From NCBI RefSeq assembly GCF_017591425.1, contig NW_024467121.1, forward strand, positions 19,728,707-19,792,706: 64,000 nucleotides of DNA, given 5' to 3'. This DNA comes from Ochotona curzoniae (lineage: Eukaryota; Chordata; Mammalia; Lagomorpha; Ochotonidae). The position numbers and the translations under genes are program-made. How positions within the stretch are numbered: the stretch's first letter is position 1; the number at the start of each line of letters is the position of its first letter. The notes under the pieces were generated by a model. It was given only the letters and a program-made list of their open reading frames with translations. It ran no database searches and was not told the origin of the DNA. Below are positions 21,832-33,276 of this stretch, piece after piece.

Positions 21832-21849
21832 CCCTCCCCTCCCCTCCCC
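21832..21849 (-). other. G-quadruplex motif in the FRMD4A pre-mRNA strand
   Basis: The plus strand CCC-T-CCCC-T-CCCC-T-CCCC gives four G runs with one-base loops on the minus (transcribed-sense) strand. It is about 360 bases upstream of the acceptor at 21475, within the intron. Confidence 0.75.
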
Positions 21850-21892
21850 TGACACTGAAGATACCAAACTATGGCTGCTCAAGCCCCTGATA

Positions 21893-22055
21893 TAGAATGA
21901 TACAGCAGCATGCCTTTGGTAAAGTGGTTAAGATACCACTTGGGGCACTGCGTACTGTACTGGAATGCTTGGGTTTGAGTTCTGGTTTCATTTCCAACTC
22001 TAGCTTCCTGCTAATGCAGACTCTGGGAGGCAGCAAAATCTGGTACAAGTATCAG
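21893..22055 (+). repeat. C-type SINE fragment, forward
   Basis: Head and middle only: 'ggtaaagtggttaagatacc', 'ggaatgcttgggtttgagtt', 'ctagcttcctgctaatgcag' and 'ctgggaggcagcaaaat'. 3' truncated and old. Confidence 0.65.
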
Positions 22056-23189
22056 AGAGCGTGGCACTCAGTGGGAGAGAAAAGAAAGGACAGCCCCACA
22101 TGGATGCAGGGGTTGGGTGAGCAGCAGGTGCAGCAGCTGGGAGAGAGAGCTGGCTCATCAGCTGATCCTCCGTCTACTCCCAGCCTCTGCTTGCACCATG
22201 AGGGACCCAGCGAAGTGGGCTGGGCTGGTGGGGAAGGAACACTGTGCAGCTTCTGAAGCACGGAGGTGTTAGAACCTGTCACCGGCAAGATTCCAGGCAC
22301 AGAGTCCCTGGAGGGTGCATGGAAGGGATGAGGGGCCAGGGCAGGTGGCACTGAGGGGGAAGAAAAATGACTCGCTGGGGGAAAGGGTTGGGAGGGACAC
22401 AAAAACAAACCTCAGACTCACTGACACACTTCTGCTTGACCCTACAACTGTAACTTTTCGTCACAGCCCCAACCTTGAGCCAGTTAGCTGCTCTGCTTCT
22501 GGAAGTTCCTTCTCTGCTCAGATCCACCAAGGAAGCAACCTTAGGACAAGGGAGGCTGCAGTGGGATTGAGGGTTCCAGAGGGGAAGCCATACACCCCTT
22601 AGGTCCAGGGTGCTAGAATGTGGGCAAAAGACTACTCACATGTGAGCTCTCCAAACTGGCTGGTGTTCTGGCATCTCCTCTACAATTTAGCCTCTTGGCT
22701 AAATCATTCTCATTCCAGCTGCTGGAGAGACTAGGCCAGTACGTCTGATAACCAAAACTCCCCACCCAAGCAGCAAAGGAGACAATCAGAATATCACAAT
22801 CTGGTTTCTAATGGCAGCGTCAGGGCAACTGGGTAAATACCTTACTAGACTTCCCCACATCAAGAACAATCATTAGTATTATCATTGCAATTATCATTAT
22901 TACAATGACTCGGATAGTCCTTTTATGTTTTCCGTCTGCCTCGGCACTTAGCACTGCCAGCCTGAGGTTTCTAAAGGGCAAAAAAAAAAAATAAAATAAC
23001 TGCCACTTAACATATTTCCACATAACTAATGCTCTCGTCTCCCAGCAATTTGGGTTAACATCCACAGGAAATCTCCCAGAGATGGTTCTGGGTTTGGGGT
23101 TTCCTGCCTCTCCTTGGTAGATGGTTGGGAGGGGGAAGTGGGGTGCTAAGAATTACCTGAGAAAACAGCCTGGGAATGGCCAGAGTTCA

Positions 23190-23465
23190 ATGGAAAGGGC
23201 TGGTATTACAGCAAGGGGCTAAGCTGCTGCCTGCAGTGCTGGCATCCCATGTCAGATTTCTGCCTTCTATCTAACTCTGTTTCTGAACCATCTTCCTGCT
23301 TATGTGCCTGGGAAAACAGTGCAAAATCCTCACCCACATGAGAGACCTGGATGTACTTTTGAGCTCTGGGTTTGGGCCTGGACCAGTCCTGGCTATAGTG
23401 GCCATGTGGGGAGCAAATCAGTGGATGAAAAGTCCTTCCCTCTCTAATAATTTTTGTTTTAAAAG
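23190..23465 (+). repeat. Old C-type SINE, forward
   Basis: 'agcaaggggctaagctgctg', 'ttcctgcttatgtgcctggg', 'cacccacatgagagacctgg' and 'ggccatgtggggagcaaatc' are in element order, with a T-rich end (ctctaataatttttgtttt). Confidence 0.78.
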
Positions 23466-23515
23466 AGTTCAGTGGGATATGAAGAAATTTCAGGGCTTGA
23501 GCTCAAGGTGTTTGT

Positions 23516-23853
23516 TTTTTAAAGATTCTTTCCTTTGAAAGGCAGAATTGAAGAGATTGGGGGGACAGTACAAGAGCGAGAGAGCTATTTTCCATCTGCT
23601 GGTTCACTCTCCATATGACAACAATGGCTGGGACTGGGCCAAACCAAAATGAGGAGCCTGAAACTCCACTGGGGTCTTTTCAAGTGGGTAGCAGGGGCCC
23701 AAGTACTTAGGCCATTCTCTGCTGCTTTTCCATGTGCATTAGCAGGGAGCTGGGATTGGAAATGGAGCTGCCACGACCCAAACACGCACATGTAAGGGGC
23801 GATTGCCTGTGATGCAGTCAGCAGCTTAACTTCTGGTGCCATGATGCTGGCCC
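23516..23853 (-). repeat. Old C-type SINE, reverse, full length
   Basis: 'ttttttaaagattctttcct', 'ccatctgctggttcactctc', 'gcaggggcccaagtacttag', 'agcagggagctgggattgg' and 'ctggtgccatgatgctggcc'. It pairs as an inverted repeat with the copy just before it. Confidence 0.88.
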
Positions 23854-24168
23854 CTTTCATTTTCACTACTGCTTCATCCAGGTCTTATGAATGCTTTCAA
23901 AAGGAAACTACATATAGTGTTAAGGTTCCCTGTTCCATTAAAAATGTGCATTTGGCTTCTAAAAAAGCAAAGCACTACTCACTGAGTTGCCACTTTAAAT
24001 CTTACTCCTGGGCCAAGGTAGATGCTGAAATTCCAGTCATTGTGTTTCTGTGGCTACCCTCCACTCCCAACCAAATGGGTGGGTGTTGGGAAGCAAGGGC
24101 ATTTGCAACCACCACCTTGGCCTGGCACAGCTGCTCCCAGACTTCCAGCCAGCAAGGGGCTAACCTAC

Positions 24169-24225
24169 CGTCCTCCAGAACAAGGGCATCGGAGAGCGAG
24201 CTGTCTTCGCTGGCAATGTTTCCAT
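24169..24225 (-). CDS. FRMD4A: FRMD4A small symmetrical exon: acidic Ser-rich insert (residues 282-301)
   Basis: This 57-bp exon encodes GNIASEDSSLSDALVLED after completing an Asp codon. The acceptor is 'ctttgccttcgcag' and the donor is 'GACG|gtaggt'. It enters and leaves in the same phase (1-1), so inclusion or skipping changes the protein by exactly 19 residues without touching the frame. Joining the flanking exons directly would read IID-EDSQV. The segment is acidic with several Ser residues (SEDSSLSD), typical of CK2-type phosphosites (inference). The residues agree with human FRMD4A as I recall it, so the exon is real; whether it is alternatively used cannot be seen here. Confidence 0.93.
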
Positions 24226-26614
24226 CTGCGAAGGCAAAGAGCAGGTCTGTGAGTTCAACATGCTCCTTCAACAATGCCTGGTCTGCAACAACACTGAATT
24301 CACCATCCCCAGGCCTTCCTCTTTCCCATCAGAAAGAGCTTCCTGCACACAGTAATGCTGCTGGGCATTTCTTTCACAATCCTTGTGCAGGCTCATTAGT
24401 TCCCTGCCCCACCCTGGTATGGCAGAGGCCCCTGATGGTGTGTATTTGTGCCCATCCACAAGAGACTGGAATGCCAAGCAGCTGCAGGTCAGTACCGAGG
24501 TTGCTTAAGCCATGCCATTGTCTCACCCAGAGACTTGGGGCATGTACCGACTAAGCCACGGGGCTGCTGGTTATTCCATAACTGCATAACTAGGGTAGGG
24601 AACTTCGCTTTGCTATATGGCAATATTAAATGGCTTCTCAATAAACTTTTTAAGTCATTAGTAGAGCAAACAAGGGTGCTAAATACAGACTCCATCTCTC
24701 TGAAGCCTATTTTTACAGGGGCTATTCAATTCACCAGGAGGACACACCCAAGAGCAAAACAGTAAAGTAATCCTCCCTTCTTTAGCCAGTGGGGAGGCTG
24801 AAGCACGCTTCTCCATTGGCTCCGCCTGTCTGCTCAAGTACCAAAAGGCCCACATCTTCCTGTTTTGGTGTTTTAGCTCTTGAAATTTAAAAAAAAAAAA
24901 ATTCAGGTGAGCCCTTGCAATGCACATATCATTTCAATAAGGTGCCAAAGAGAGAAGGTGCCTCATGTCACTGGTGGTTTGCTTCCCCAGGTAAAACTCA
25001 ACTCCAGGTATGACCAAGTCCCTTTTAAATCATCCTGAGATTATTCACGACGCCCAATACTACATAACTGCTGTGTCAACAGATGTTCTGTACATGTTGA
25101 GAGCAGATAACATTTTTCATCCAAAGTTGTTTGAATCCATATAAACACATCCTGTGGCTCTGGAGAGCTAACCATGTATTTGCAAGCTATAGGCTTGGCC
25201 AGAATAATTTGGTGCAGATAAGAATTTAAAATGGATTCTGTCAGTAGTCCCAGCAGTTCTCCCTGGGGCCAGGAACCTCCTCATAGTCAACCAGAGACAT
25301 GTCACATGTGTGATGCTCTTCCCTGGCCTGTCTACCCAGCTGTCTGTTCATGCTGAGCTGTGAACCGCCCCCTCCCCCAAGTGCCTCCAGAGGGGCAGAA
25401 GGAGGTCTCAATTGGAGTATAAGACAGACGGACTGGCTGGCTACAGCTCGGATAGGAAGTGGTGGGAAAAAGTTATGTGCTCTTGACCAAGGACAACTGG
25501 GTGTGATAGGGAAACACTGCTATTTCCAATTTCCTCAAGAAAACGGATTTTTTTTTAATGGTCTTTTTCTCTCCCTTTAAAACTAGGACTTCACTTTGTT
25601 CCTATTACCTGATGGGCTGTGAACAGTAAGACTGAGGAACTTGAGTGGCATCTTCTGGAATCTCCAATACATCGCTGCTTCCCTGGTGTTCTATCTGACT
25701 GTGGTATATCAGATCTTCCATCTTAGCCATGTTCCAGCATGCAGTCCAGTAGAACCGAGGGCATTCACACTGCCGTGCAACCATCCCCAGCACCCATCAG
25801 TGCCACTGCCCACACTGGAACTCTGCGCTCTGAGATGCGAGTCACTTCTACTCTGCTTGCTGTCTTCCTCGAGCCAAAAGTATTTTATACATGAGTGGGA
25901 CCCTGTGAAAAGAGCCTTGGCATTGATTTTTCAAGCCCTGGCTGGCCTAGATTAAAAGGATTCCAACAGCCTCAGAGACTTGATGCTTGTTGGTAGACTT
26001 TTCTGGTATTTCCTTCTACAGTTTACAAATCCAATCACCCAAACTCCTAACCCCTGACCAGAGCTTGAGGCCCTAACCAATCAGAGCCAGACAGACCAGT
26101 CTGCCTGAGCTGCAGCTCTGGGGATGGGAGGCCCCAGGAAACACAGGAAGCTGCAGAAGGACACAGGGTTGTCACAGGGTGGTGACCTGTAGGAGGCCCT
26201 GCTCCCATCACCTACCAGCTTGCTCTCCAGAATTGGGGACGGATGGCCTGGTACCTGGGGATGGCAGAGGCTGGGCTAGCTCTGGGCTGGATGTGGCCTG
26301 TGTGGTCAGCTCAGCTCCTGGGATAGGCCGAGAAGACTATGAGCCCATGGCGGCAGATTCTCCCAGGCATGCAGCGACATTCTTTTCTCTACCTCTACTT
26401 CCATTAATGGATCTCGTTGCACAGGACCACTGCTTTTATTTATCAGACCTTATTGGCGTCATCTCATGGACACTTAAGTAAAGGCCAGGGTGGTTCTGCA
26501 GCTGCTTAAGCTGTGCAGGATTAGGGCAGGTTGTGGGGAGAGGGACCTGACATCCGCTTTCCTGATGTCTGTGTGCGGGTGTGGGTGCGGGCAAGGCAGC
26601 CTGTGAGCACTGAC
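24226..26614 (-). other. FRMD4A: FRMD4A intron (2.4 kb)
   Basis: No SINE recognised. Short A run near 24888-24901 only. Nothing resembling an additional exon was seen. Confidence 0.65.
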
Positions 26615-26843
26615 CGTCTATGATGAGTGAAGCCCTCTGCGTGGGTTTCTTGCCCGACTTGATGCGGTTCTCATTGATGGCATTTTCAATCTCCTGCAGC
26701 TTCTTCAGTGCATTCAAGTACGAGGTTTTCCTCTGTTTCTTCAACTTCTTGCTGACGTTGGGATCACTGGCGAGGCGGCGGGCAGCCTCCGTAATCTGGG
26801 ACTGAATGGCAAACTCACGTTCCAGGCGTTCCAGCTCTGCTTC
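26615..26843 (-). CDS. FRMD4A: FRMD4A exon: CUPID region, second helix and basic helix (residues 206-282)
   Basis: This 229-bp exon encodes EAELERLEREFAIQSQITEA, then ARRLASDPNVSKKLKKQRKT, SYLNALKKLQEIENAINENR and a linker to IID. Two long charged helices are evident. The lysine-rich SKKLKKQRKT between them resembles a basic interaction or localisation patch (inference). Together with the two preceding exons this completes the cytohesin-binding region known for the family. The acceptor is 'cctctcccctgcccacag' and the donor is 'GACG|gtcagt'. It ends one base into a codon, a phase shared by the next exon end. Confidence 0.95.
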
Positions 26844-29424
26844 CTGTGGGCAGGGGAGAGGCATGGCTGGACACTTGCTGGGGATGCTGAGCGGGAGCCC
26901 CTGTCCTTACCCCACATCCCTGCCCTAATGGGAGCACAACTTCAATCAGGAAGCCATCAGCAACTGCCTTGCATGACTGCAGGGAGGCTCCAGTGCTTAA
27001 GCGTCTGCCGGCTGCCACACCCAGATGCATATGTGTGAGCTGTGGCTGGCCTCACACTTGCCTGTCCCTGCCCCCCATCCAGGGCTGGGCGTTGGAGGGC
27101 AGCTGGCTCCCCCTAGCCGCTTGCTTTCCTTGGCCTGTTTCCTGGGCGAATCCCTCCTGCCTCCATACCTTCCTTCAGTTCCCCTCAGAGTTCTGGGCCA
27201 GGGAGAAGTTAGACTGTGGCTGGCTGCTGAGGGGTCTGGGAGGGGTAGCTCAATCCTGTGTCCAAGAGGTTTGGGGGCGAATGCAGAATATCCCCCTGCC
27301 CGTCCATTTCTCTCCTTTTTCTTCCCTATTGAGACCCGTCTGGCCAAAGCCAGCTGTAGTTAGTACCCTTCAAGGCTAAGCTTTTGAACAGTGGGCGACC
27401 TAGCATCTTGCTGGCCTCACGGGGGAGCCTGGAGGGGAGGTCGGACCTGATGAGCTCCTGGACAAACATGGGCGGTAGAGGCAACTTGGCCTTGGCACTT
27501 CCCAGTCACCTAACTGAACTAACCAAGTGGGAGCTGATCCTCTGTCTGCTGCAGTCAGCAGATCTTTCTGTTTCATAGACCAAGACCTCCTTCTGCCTCT
27601 CAGCACAATGCACCAGGCTGGGTGCTTTCATGAAGGACACTATTTCTTGGCCCGATTTCATTTACTTTGAGCACTTTAATCTGAAGCGAGTCAAGGAGTT
27701 GGAGTGAAAGGACAAGGTGAAGGTTAAATGCAACTGTTAGGAGATAAGCTCTTTCCAAATCCTTCAAATGTGGGCTGCGTTTTCTCTCTCTGTAAGGAGA
27801 ATATTTGCTAATAGCCTCCTGTCCCGGGTCTTGAAGCAGGCATCACTTAGGGACAAAGACTGCTCTGTGATTTGGGATGTTTGGGTAACCCAGGCTCAAG
27901 ACAATGACCTTGAGTTCTGTGAGGGAGCCTGGACAAAACCCTGGCTGCTTAACCTGCAATAAGCATGATGCTGAACACCCTGGCTGTGCAGATGGCTGCC
28001 CATGGCACACACAGGGAAGCACAGGGCATGCCCAGGGAGAATAGCAGCAACAGAACCAAAGCTGATTGCCTTCTTCCCAGAGTAGCTCTGTGGCGTTCCA
28101 CCCCCTCCTGGGCCATTGTTTATGCTGAGAAAATATGATGTGCAGAGATGAGGCAATAGAGGAGAGGAGTCATGAATACTCACCCCTCTTTGGGTGCTGA
28201 AGACATCCTGTATTGAGGGGTATGCAAAAATGTAGTGGGGCTGTGGTGAGACCAAAATAAATGGAGGATGGATACTCGGTAACAGTGGGGATACTTTTTC
28301 AAGTGGAATGCCAGGCATCTGCCCAGCAACAACTTGAAGTTCACTGAGTAGTTCTGATGACCAGGTGGGTTTGGGAAATCTGACTACTTTATGTCCCAAT
28401 TCCCATCCTCTCACCCTAGTTCCCACCTGCAGCTGCTGCAACCCCTCATCTTCTTCCAAGGATCTAATACTTGGTGAGCACTAGGCAGGTGCCAAGTACT
28501 GAATTCAATGCGTATCCCACACTACCTCATGTAACCCTGACCATGAACTTCATTGTCTAAGACAGCAAAACTCCAAGTGGGACTTCTGCTCTGGATGAAG
28601 CACTCTGGTGTGCCCATGAGTGTCCTGGGGAGTCCTCAGGACTTCCCTGGGGCACTTGGGACCCTGCTGAATTCCCCTCACCCCAGCCTCTAAAGCCAGC
28701 GTACATATGAGAATGTTAGTGCTGCTCAGTCTGTTGTAAGACTTTGTTCTTCTAAATCACACATTGGCTTTGGGCCCTGATCTTTGTGTTCCACATCATG
28801 TTGATTAGAATAGGTTTGGGAAGATGCTTCTTGGATGTGATTGAAGACTGCAGGGATACCTGATCTTTCTATTGCTCTGAGGCTGGTTTCTGATTATCCA
28901 GCCTTGAACTCAGGTTTGGTTTATGTTTTCTAGCTTTTCTCTCCCATTTCTCCAATTGCAACCCTCACCACTGTTGGATCCAAAGGGACAAAATTGCTCT
29001 GCACAGAAAGGCAAGGTCAGGCCTCCCCCAGCTTTCCCCAGATAGTGGCACCTTCCCTGCCTGCTGACAGAGCCTGAGTTTTGCTCCCTCTTTAACTGTT
29101 TTCAACCAAACATCAGCCATTAGGTGTGACCCTGAATAGCAAAGTGCTGAGGGCCTTCAAAAGACAAATAGGAGTGCTACTGGAATGTTCTCTGATGTAG
29201 CCATTTGTGCTAGGCCCACTGTTAAATAACTTCAACAAAAATATGAACACTAATGCAGGCTACCCAGTCCTAGCAGGAGGAACCACAGACTGATCCACCA
29301 ACCAGCACAGGCAAGCAAAGATCAAGGAGAGATACAGGTATTAAGTAGAAATGAAGAAATCATTACAGAACAACAGTGCCCAATGAATGGGAACAAAAAA
29401 TCAGCACTAGCAGGAAGGCCATAC
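26844..29424 (-). other. FRMD4A: FRMD4A intron (2.6 kb)
   Basis: Single-copy-like sequence; I recognise no SINE, RNA gene or exon. Open frames near 26970-27380 on both strands are G+C-related and match nothing known to me. Confidence 0.65.
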
Positions 29425-29547
29425 CTCTCCCTTAGGCAGGATCTTCTGTTCATCTAGCTTGAAGGCAGTCCCTATTCGTCGCCGGACAACAGGGGGCTCC
29501 TCCCCAGGGTCCAGGGGGTATTCAACTGGCAGCTTCCCCGTGAGCTC
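29425..29547 (-). CDS. FRMD4A: FRMD4A exon: CUPID region, middle (residues 165-205)
   Basis: This 123-bp exon has 41 whole codons and encodes [19 protein letters not shown], then [20 protein letters not shown] and GE. The tract [26 protein letters not shown] is the non-helical, highly conserved middle of the CUPID/DUF3338 region between two helices (family knowledge). The acceptor is '..tgctatttcacttgtgcag' and the donor is 'GGAGAG|gtatgg'. Both ends are phase 0, so skipping would keep the frame but delete the conserved core; I see nothing suggesting that this happens. Confidence 0.95.
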
Positions 29548-29851
29548 CTGCACAAGTGAAATAGCATTTACTGTAAAGCCTAAGGCCCAGCAGAACCTCT
29601 AGGACACGTGTGTGCACTTCACTGCAGATGAGAAACAGCAGCAGTGAGCAACAGGCCTATGCTCATGAAATGAAAACTTCATTTCTCTAGAAAGAATGAG
29701 AACGATCCTTTTCCTTCCACAGCCGGTGTTCAAAAAAGCATTTTCCAAAGTCACTGTCAAGTCTATAAAGTTGCCATCTTCACATTCGAAGTTCATTTCC
29801 TGGCTAATCTAGTCAGTGTTTCCTATGTGTTCACTCTGCAGAGACCGGGCC

Positions 29852-29866
29852 GGGGGGGGGGGGGGG
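29852..29866 (+). repeat. Mononucleotide G run (15 bases)
   Basis: Uninterrupted G15 in the intron upstream (5') of exon 29425-29547, preceded by 'ccgggcc'. Its length is likely variable and error-prone in assembly. Confidence 0.8.
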
Positions 29867-30084
29867 AGTAAAACCAGCTTTTCAGGAGTTCTGTTCTAAG
29901 CTGTGTGTTCTTCCCACTGCGTTAATGCCCTCTCCAATGTCGAAGCTCAGCTTCTTTCAAGTGAGTTTCTGTAAGTGGAATGCTCCCTAGATGGCAAATC
30001 CCAGAAAAGTGCATGGTTGCCTAACTTTAAAACTGGCCGTGGGAGTGTGGGCATGGAACGTAGTGAGAATTCTCTCCCACAGGA

Positions 30085-30360
30085 TGCCCAGGAATTGGAG
30101 TGTCTGCACTGGAGTTCCGGCTCCACTCCAGATCCCAGCTTCCTGCTAATGCAGCCCAATGGGAGGCAGTGGTGATGGGTCAAAGAGTTGGATTCCCTAT
30201 AGCCACAGGTTTCCTAGCTGCACTGGGTTCCCAGCTCCTGGCAATATCTGGCTCTAGCCAGTTTGAGCCACTGTGGGCATTTGGGGAGTGATCCGACATG
30301 CAGTAGCTCTCTGTGCTTTTCTGTCTCCTCTCTAAATATGAGTAATAATTATGCCACTCT
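30085..30360 (+). repeat. Old C-type SINE, forward
   Basis: 'ccagcttcctgctaatgcag', 'gggttcccagctcctggcaa' and 'gggcatttggggagtgatcc' are recognisable; the head is poorly preserved. Confidence 0.7.
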
Positions 30361-30916
30361 AGTGAGACAATCAAGGAACAGGCTGGGCACTAAACTGTAT
30401 AAAAGATATGTGTTTCAGTAGATACCCAACATTATAATGCATAGGACTGGCAGATTACTACTGTGTGTATTTGAGGCTGTAGAGATGTGCCTGCTGTGTG
30501 GAGGACAGAATTCAGCCAACAGTGACCCTGGGCAAAGGCAGAAGGAGGATCTGGGGCTTGACAGCATTAGAATTAGGCGTAAAGATCAAATCTGAGACAG
30601 CAAATAACCCCAGGAAGTAGAAGACAGGCATTAACCGCAAGTCCCTTCTAAATAGAAAAAGTTTCTGTCTGTCTCCAAAGTCCATGTGGGTACAGCCAGG
30701 CAAGCCCAGCTCTGGCTTGCTACCCCCAAATCAAGGCACAGAGGCTGAACAAAGACCCACAGGGCTGCTCCAATAAGAGCTCAGAAGTCTCTCCTGGGAA
30801 CATCCAGCAGGAACACAAAAAGCTTTTTGTTTGGAGCAGTCCAATCCTCCATCGCTAATTGGCAGGGTCCTTCCTTCTGGCCCTCCTTAGGCTGCTGGGA
30901 GCTGAGTGTGCAGCGT

Positions 30917-30952
30917 CTGTGTGTGTGTGTGCACATGTGTGTAGAGTGCGCG
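30917..30952 (+). repeat. TG-rich microsatellite
   Basis: 'gtctgtgtgtgtgtgtgc' followed by 'acatgtgtgtagagtgcgcg': an imperfect (TG)n tract in an intron. Confidence 0.75.
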
Positions 30953-32402
30953 CATATGCAAATGCCCGCTCTTTCAGACAGCCATGGGAAATGACCCCTT
31001 GGAGTGTCTCCCTCCGTGCTAGCATTTCACAACACAGTGGCCCCCTACTGCGCATGAACCATCTTATAACCATCTTTCCTGTTTTCTCCCGTTCCGCTTA
31101 TACTGTGGCTTAAGTGGCTCCCAAGTACTAATGTGTTTACTTTTCAGCTTCCTTTTTTACCATCTTCCCCAAAAGTCTGTCTATAAATAATAAAGAGTTT
31201 TACATAGTTAGCAGATTTTTTTTTAACCTCAAAACTTACAAAATCAAGAAAAGTTACCATTGTCATGGATTTGTAATTCTCAGCTGTTTGTGGTTTTAAG
31301 ACAGGTTCATAGAATGAGGCTACTGATGCTTCCCAGTCAGCCTTGAGGTATCTGAGTCAAGGTCTTGATGGTTTTAACCTGACTTCTCTAACTGGAGCCA
31401 CCTGGTAGAACAGCCCTTGTGCTTGCAGCTGTAGCTCCTTTCTTTCTCTGCCCCAGGCTCCCTGTGCCCTCAGGCTGGCTGCCCTGCTCTGCAGGGACCA
31501 CACAGCTGCCCCCAGGCCCTGTGCCCCCACTCCGGGTGAATGGGGACCAGGCAGGAGAGACCCAGGAGCAAAGCACAGGCACAGCCCAGCAGCCCACTTC
31601 CTGGTGGCTTCTTTCTTCCGTCCCAGCCAGCCATGAGTCTCCTGCATCAACATTAGAGAAAGTGAGAGCTTTGTTTTGTCTTTTTTGCTTTGTTTTTCAG
31701 AGAGATGGTAAGATTTTTTTTTTTTAACTCACGCTAACATTGCCCTGACATGTTTCTCCCATTTTCCATTGTTGGTGCCCTGCTGGGTTTAGGGACGTTT
31801 TCTTTATGAAAAAGAAAACTAGGCCTTACAAATTATTAAAAGCAGGCACGCAAATCCACACAGTTTTCAATTCTTCAGGTCTATTCTTTACAAACATTCT
31901 GCTAATGTTAACTGCACCGCATGGTGGGGTAACTGCTTTCCTAAGATTTGCAATGGATTTGTGCTAATGTGTTCTGCTTTGAGCAGGCTCCGGTTTAAAT
32001 CAATCCAGACCGTAATTAAGCCACACTGAAGAAATGTAACAGGATCTCACTCTGGGGGAGGGGACTTGGTCTATGTGACTTCATTTGAAACCCTCTCTAT
32101 GCTTCCAGTAGGAGCTGTTCCCTGATAGAGCTCTTTGTGGTGCTGTGTGGTGTGTCCCTTCTGCTGCTGTGCCCATGTACAGGCACAGGCACACGGGTGT
32201 GTATACACATTAGGCGTAGCAATGCATGTCACATGTAAAGACCAAGTCTCCAAAGAATGGTGGGATAAGTGGGAAGGCATCTGCATAAACAGAATGAGTA
32301 GCAGCTCCTCCTGGTGAAAACAGAGACTATCATGTACTCAGGTTCCGGGAAGCACTGCTTCCCGAAGATCTTAAGGCATTAGGCTGGGATTCCATTAGAA
32401 AA

Positions 32403-32670
32403 ATACATGGCGGGGATAGGGAGCAGTTAAGCCACTGCCTAGAAAGCTGGCATCTCCTATGGGCTATTCACATCCTGGCTGTTCAGCTCCCTGAAAATGC
32501 ACTATGAAAATGCAGTGAAGATGGTCCCAAGTGTTTGGGCTCCTGCACCTATGTGGGAGATCTGGATGAAGCTCCTGCCTCCTTTGTTGGCTCAGTCCTG
32601 CCTGTTTTGGTTATTTGGAAAATTCTCTCTCTCCTCAGTCACTCTTTCAAGTGAAAAAAATAAATCAAAA
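32403..32670 (+). repeat. Old C-type SINE, forward
   Basis: 'gagcagttaagccactgcct', 'aagtgtttgggctcctgcac', 'tatgtgggagatctggatga' and an A-rich tail ending 'gtgaaaaaaataaatc'. Confidence 0.8.
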
Positions 32671-33142
32671 ATAATAAAAGAAGAAAAGAAATACCAGATC
32701 ATTGGCTTAAAGAGGACTATATCAAGTGACTCCCGCAGTACTTGTTAACTGCCAATAATGTTTCCCAACACGATATCCAGAGACACATTTGGAATACTCT
32801 CAAAGCACCCCAAGGTGGCACTGAATTCAGGCACAAAGGCCCAAGACGTTGGCAAGCCTTTATAGTCCAAGAGGTACTAGCACACAAGGACATGCTTCAT
32901 CAGCTGTGGTGCACAAGGGACTGGCCTTGTGGCCTCCAGTGGGGTCTTTCCCATTGGCCATTTTGTCAACATCAGCTGTCACTCACACTCTGTTTCTGAG
33001 AAAGCACACTAGAGGAGAGTTGTGTATTTCCAATTTTCACGAGTGTTTTCTCCTTCCCAGGAGGCTCTCTCCATCCCTACCCTTGCCTCCCCCACTTTGG
33101 ATGATGGACACCGTCATGCACAGCATGTTTGGGGCTGCTTAC

Positions 33143-33276
33143 GGCTTCGCGTAGACACAGCTTCTTAAGCTCCTCCAGCCGCTGGCGCAGCGTCTCCTCC
33201 AGAGCTTCCTGCCTGGATTTCAAGGCAGCTAGCATGTCTTTCTTGGCCGACTGTGAGCTGTCTGACTCCTGAGAAC
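33143..33276 (-). CDS. FRMD4A: FRMD4A exon: CUPID/DUF3338 coiled coil, first part (residues 120-164)
   Basis: This 134-bp exon encodes SQESDSSQSAKKDMLAALK, then SRQEALEETLRQRLEELKKL and CLREA. The heptad-like run from MLAALKSRQEALEETLRQRL onward is a clear alpha-helical coiled coil. It starts the conserved region shared by FRMD4A, FRMD4B and INAVA, called CUPID (DUF3338), which binds cytohesins (family knowledge). The acceptor is '..gtgtttattaacag|GT' and the donor is 'GAAGCC|gtaagc'. The exon enters with two bases completing Gly120 and ends on a codon boundary. Confidence 0.95.

Larger units (their letters stand above)
21476..24168 (-). other. FRMD4A: FRMD4A intron (2.7 kb)
   Basis: It contains a C-rich tract that is a G-quadruplex motif in the transcript (21832-21849), a SINE fragment at 21893-22055 and an adjacent inverted SINE pair at 23190-23853. 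Positions 22060-23180 show nothing recognised. Confidence 0.75.
29548..33142 (-). other. FRMD4A: FRMD4A intron (3.6 kb)
   Basis: It contains a 15-base G run at 29852-29866, degenerate forward SINEs at 30085-30360 and 32403-32670, and a TG-rich microsatellite at about 30917-30952. The remainder is unremarkable. Confidence 0.7.

Noticed and set aside
23841..24554. 237-codon plus-strand open frame
   Set aside because: It begins inside a reverse SINE, runs antisense across the 24169-24225 exon and resembles no protein I know.
26969..27379. 136-codon plus-strand and overlapping minus-strand frames
   Set aside because: Both strands are open over the same G+C-rich intronic stretch, with no similarity or splice support.
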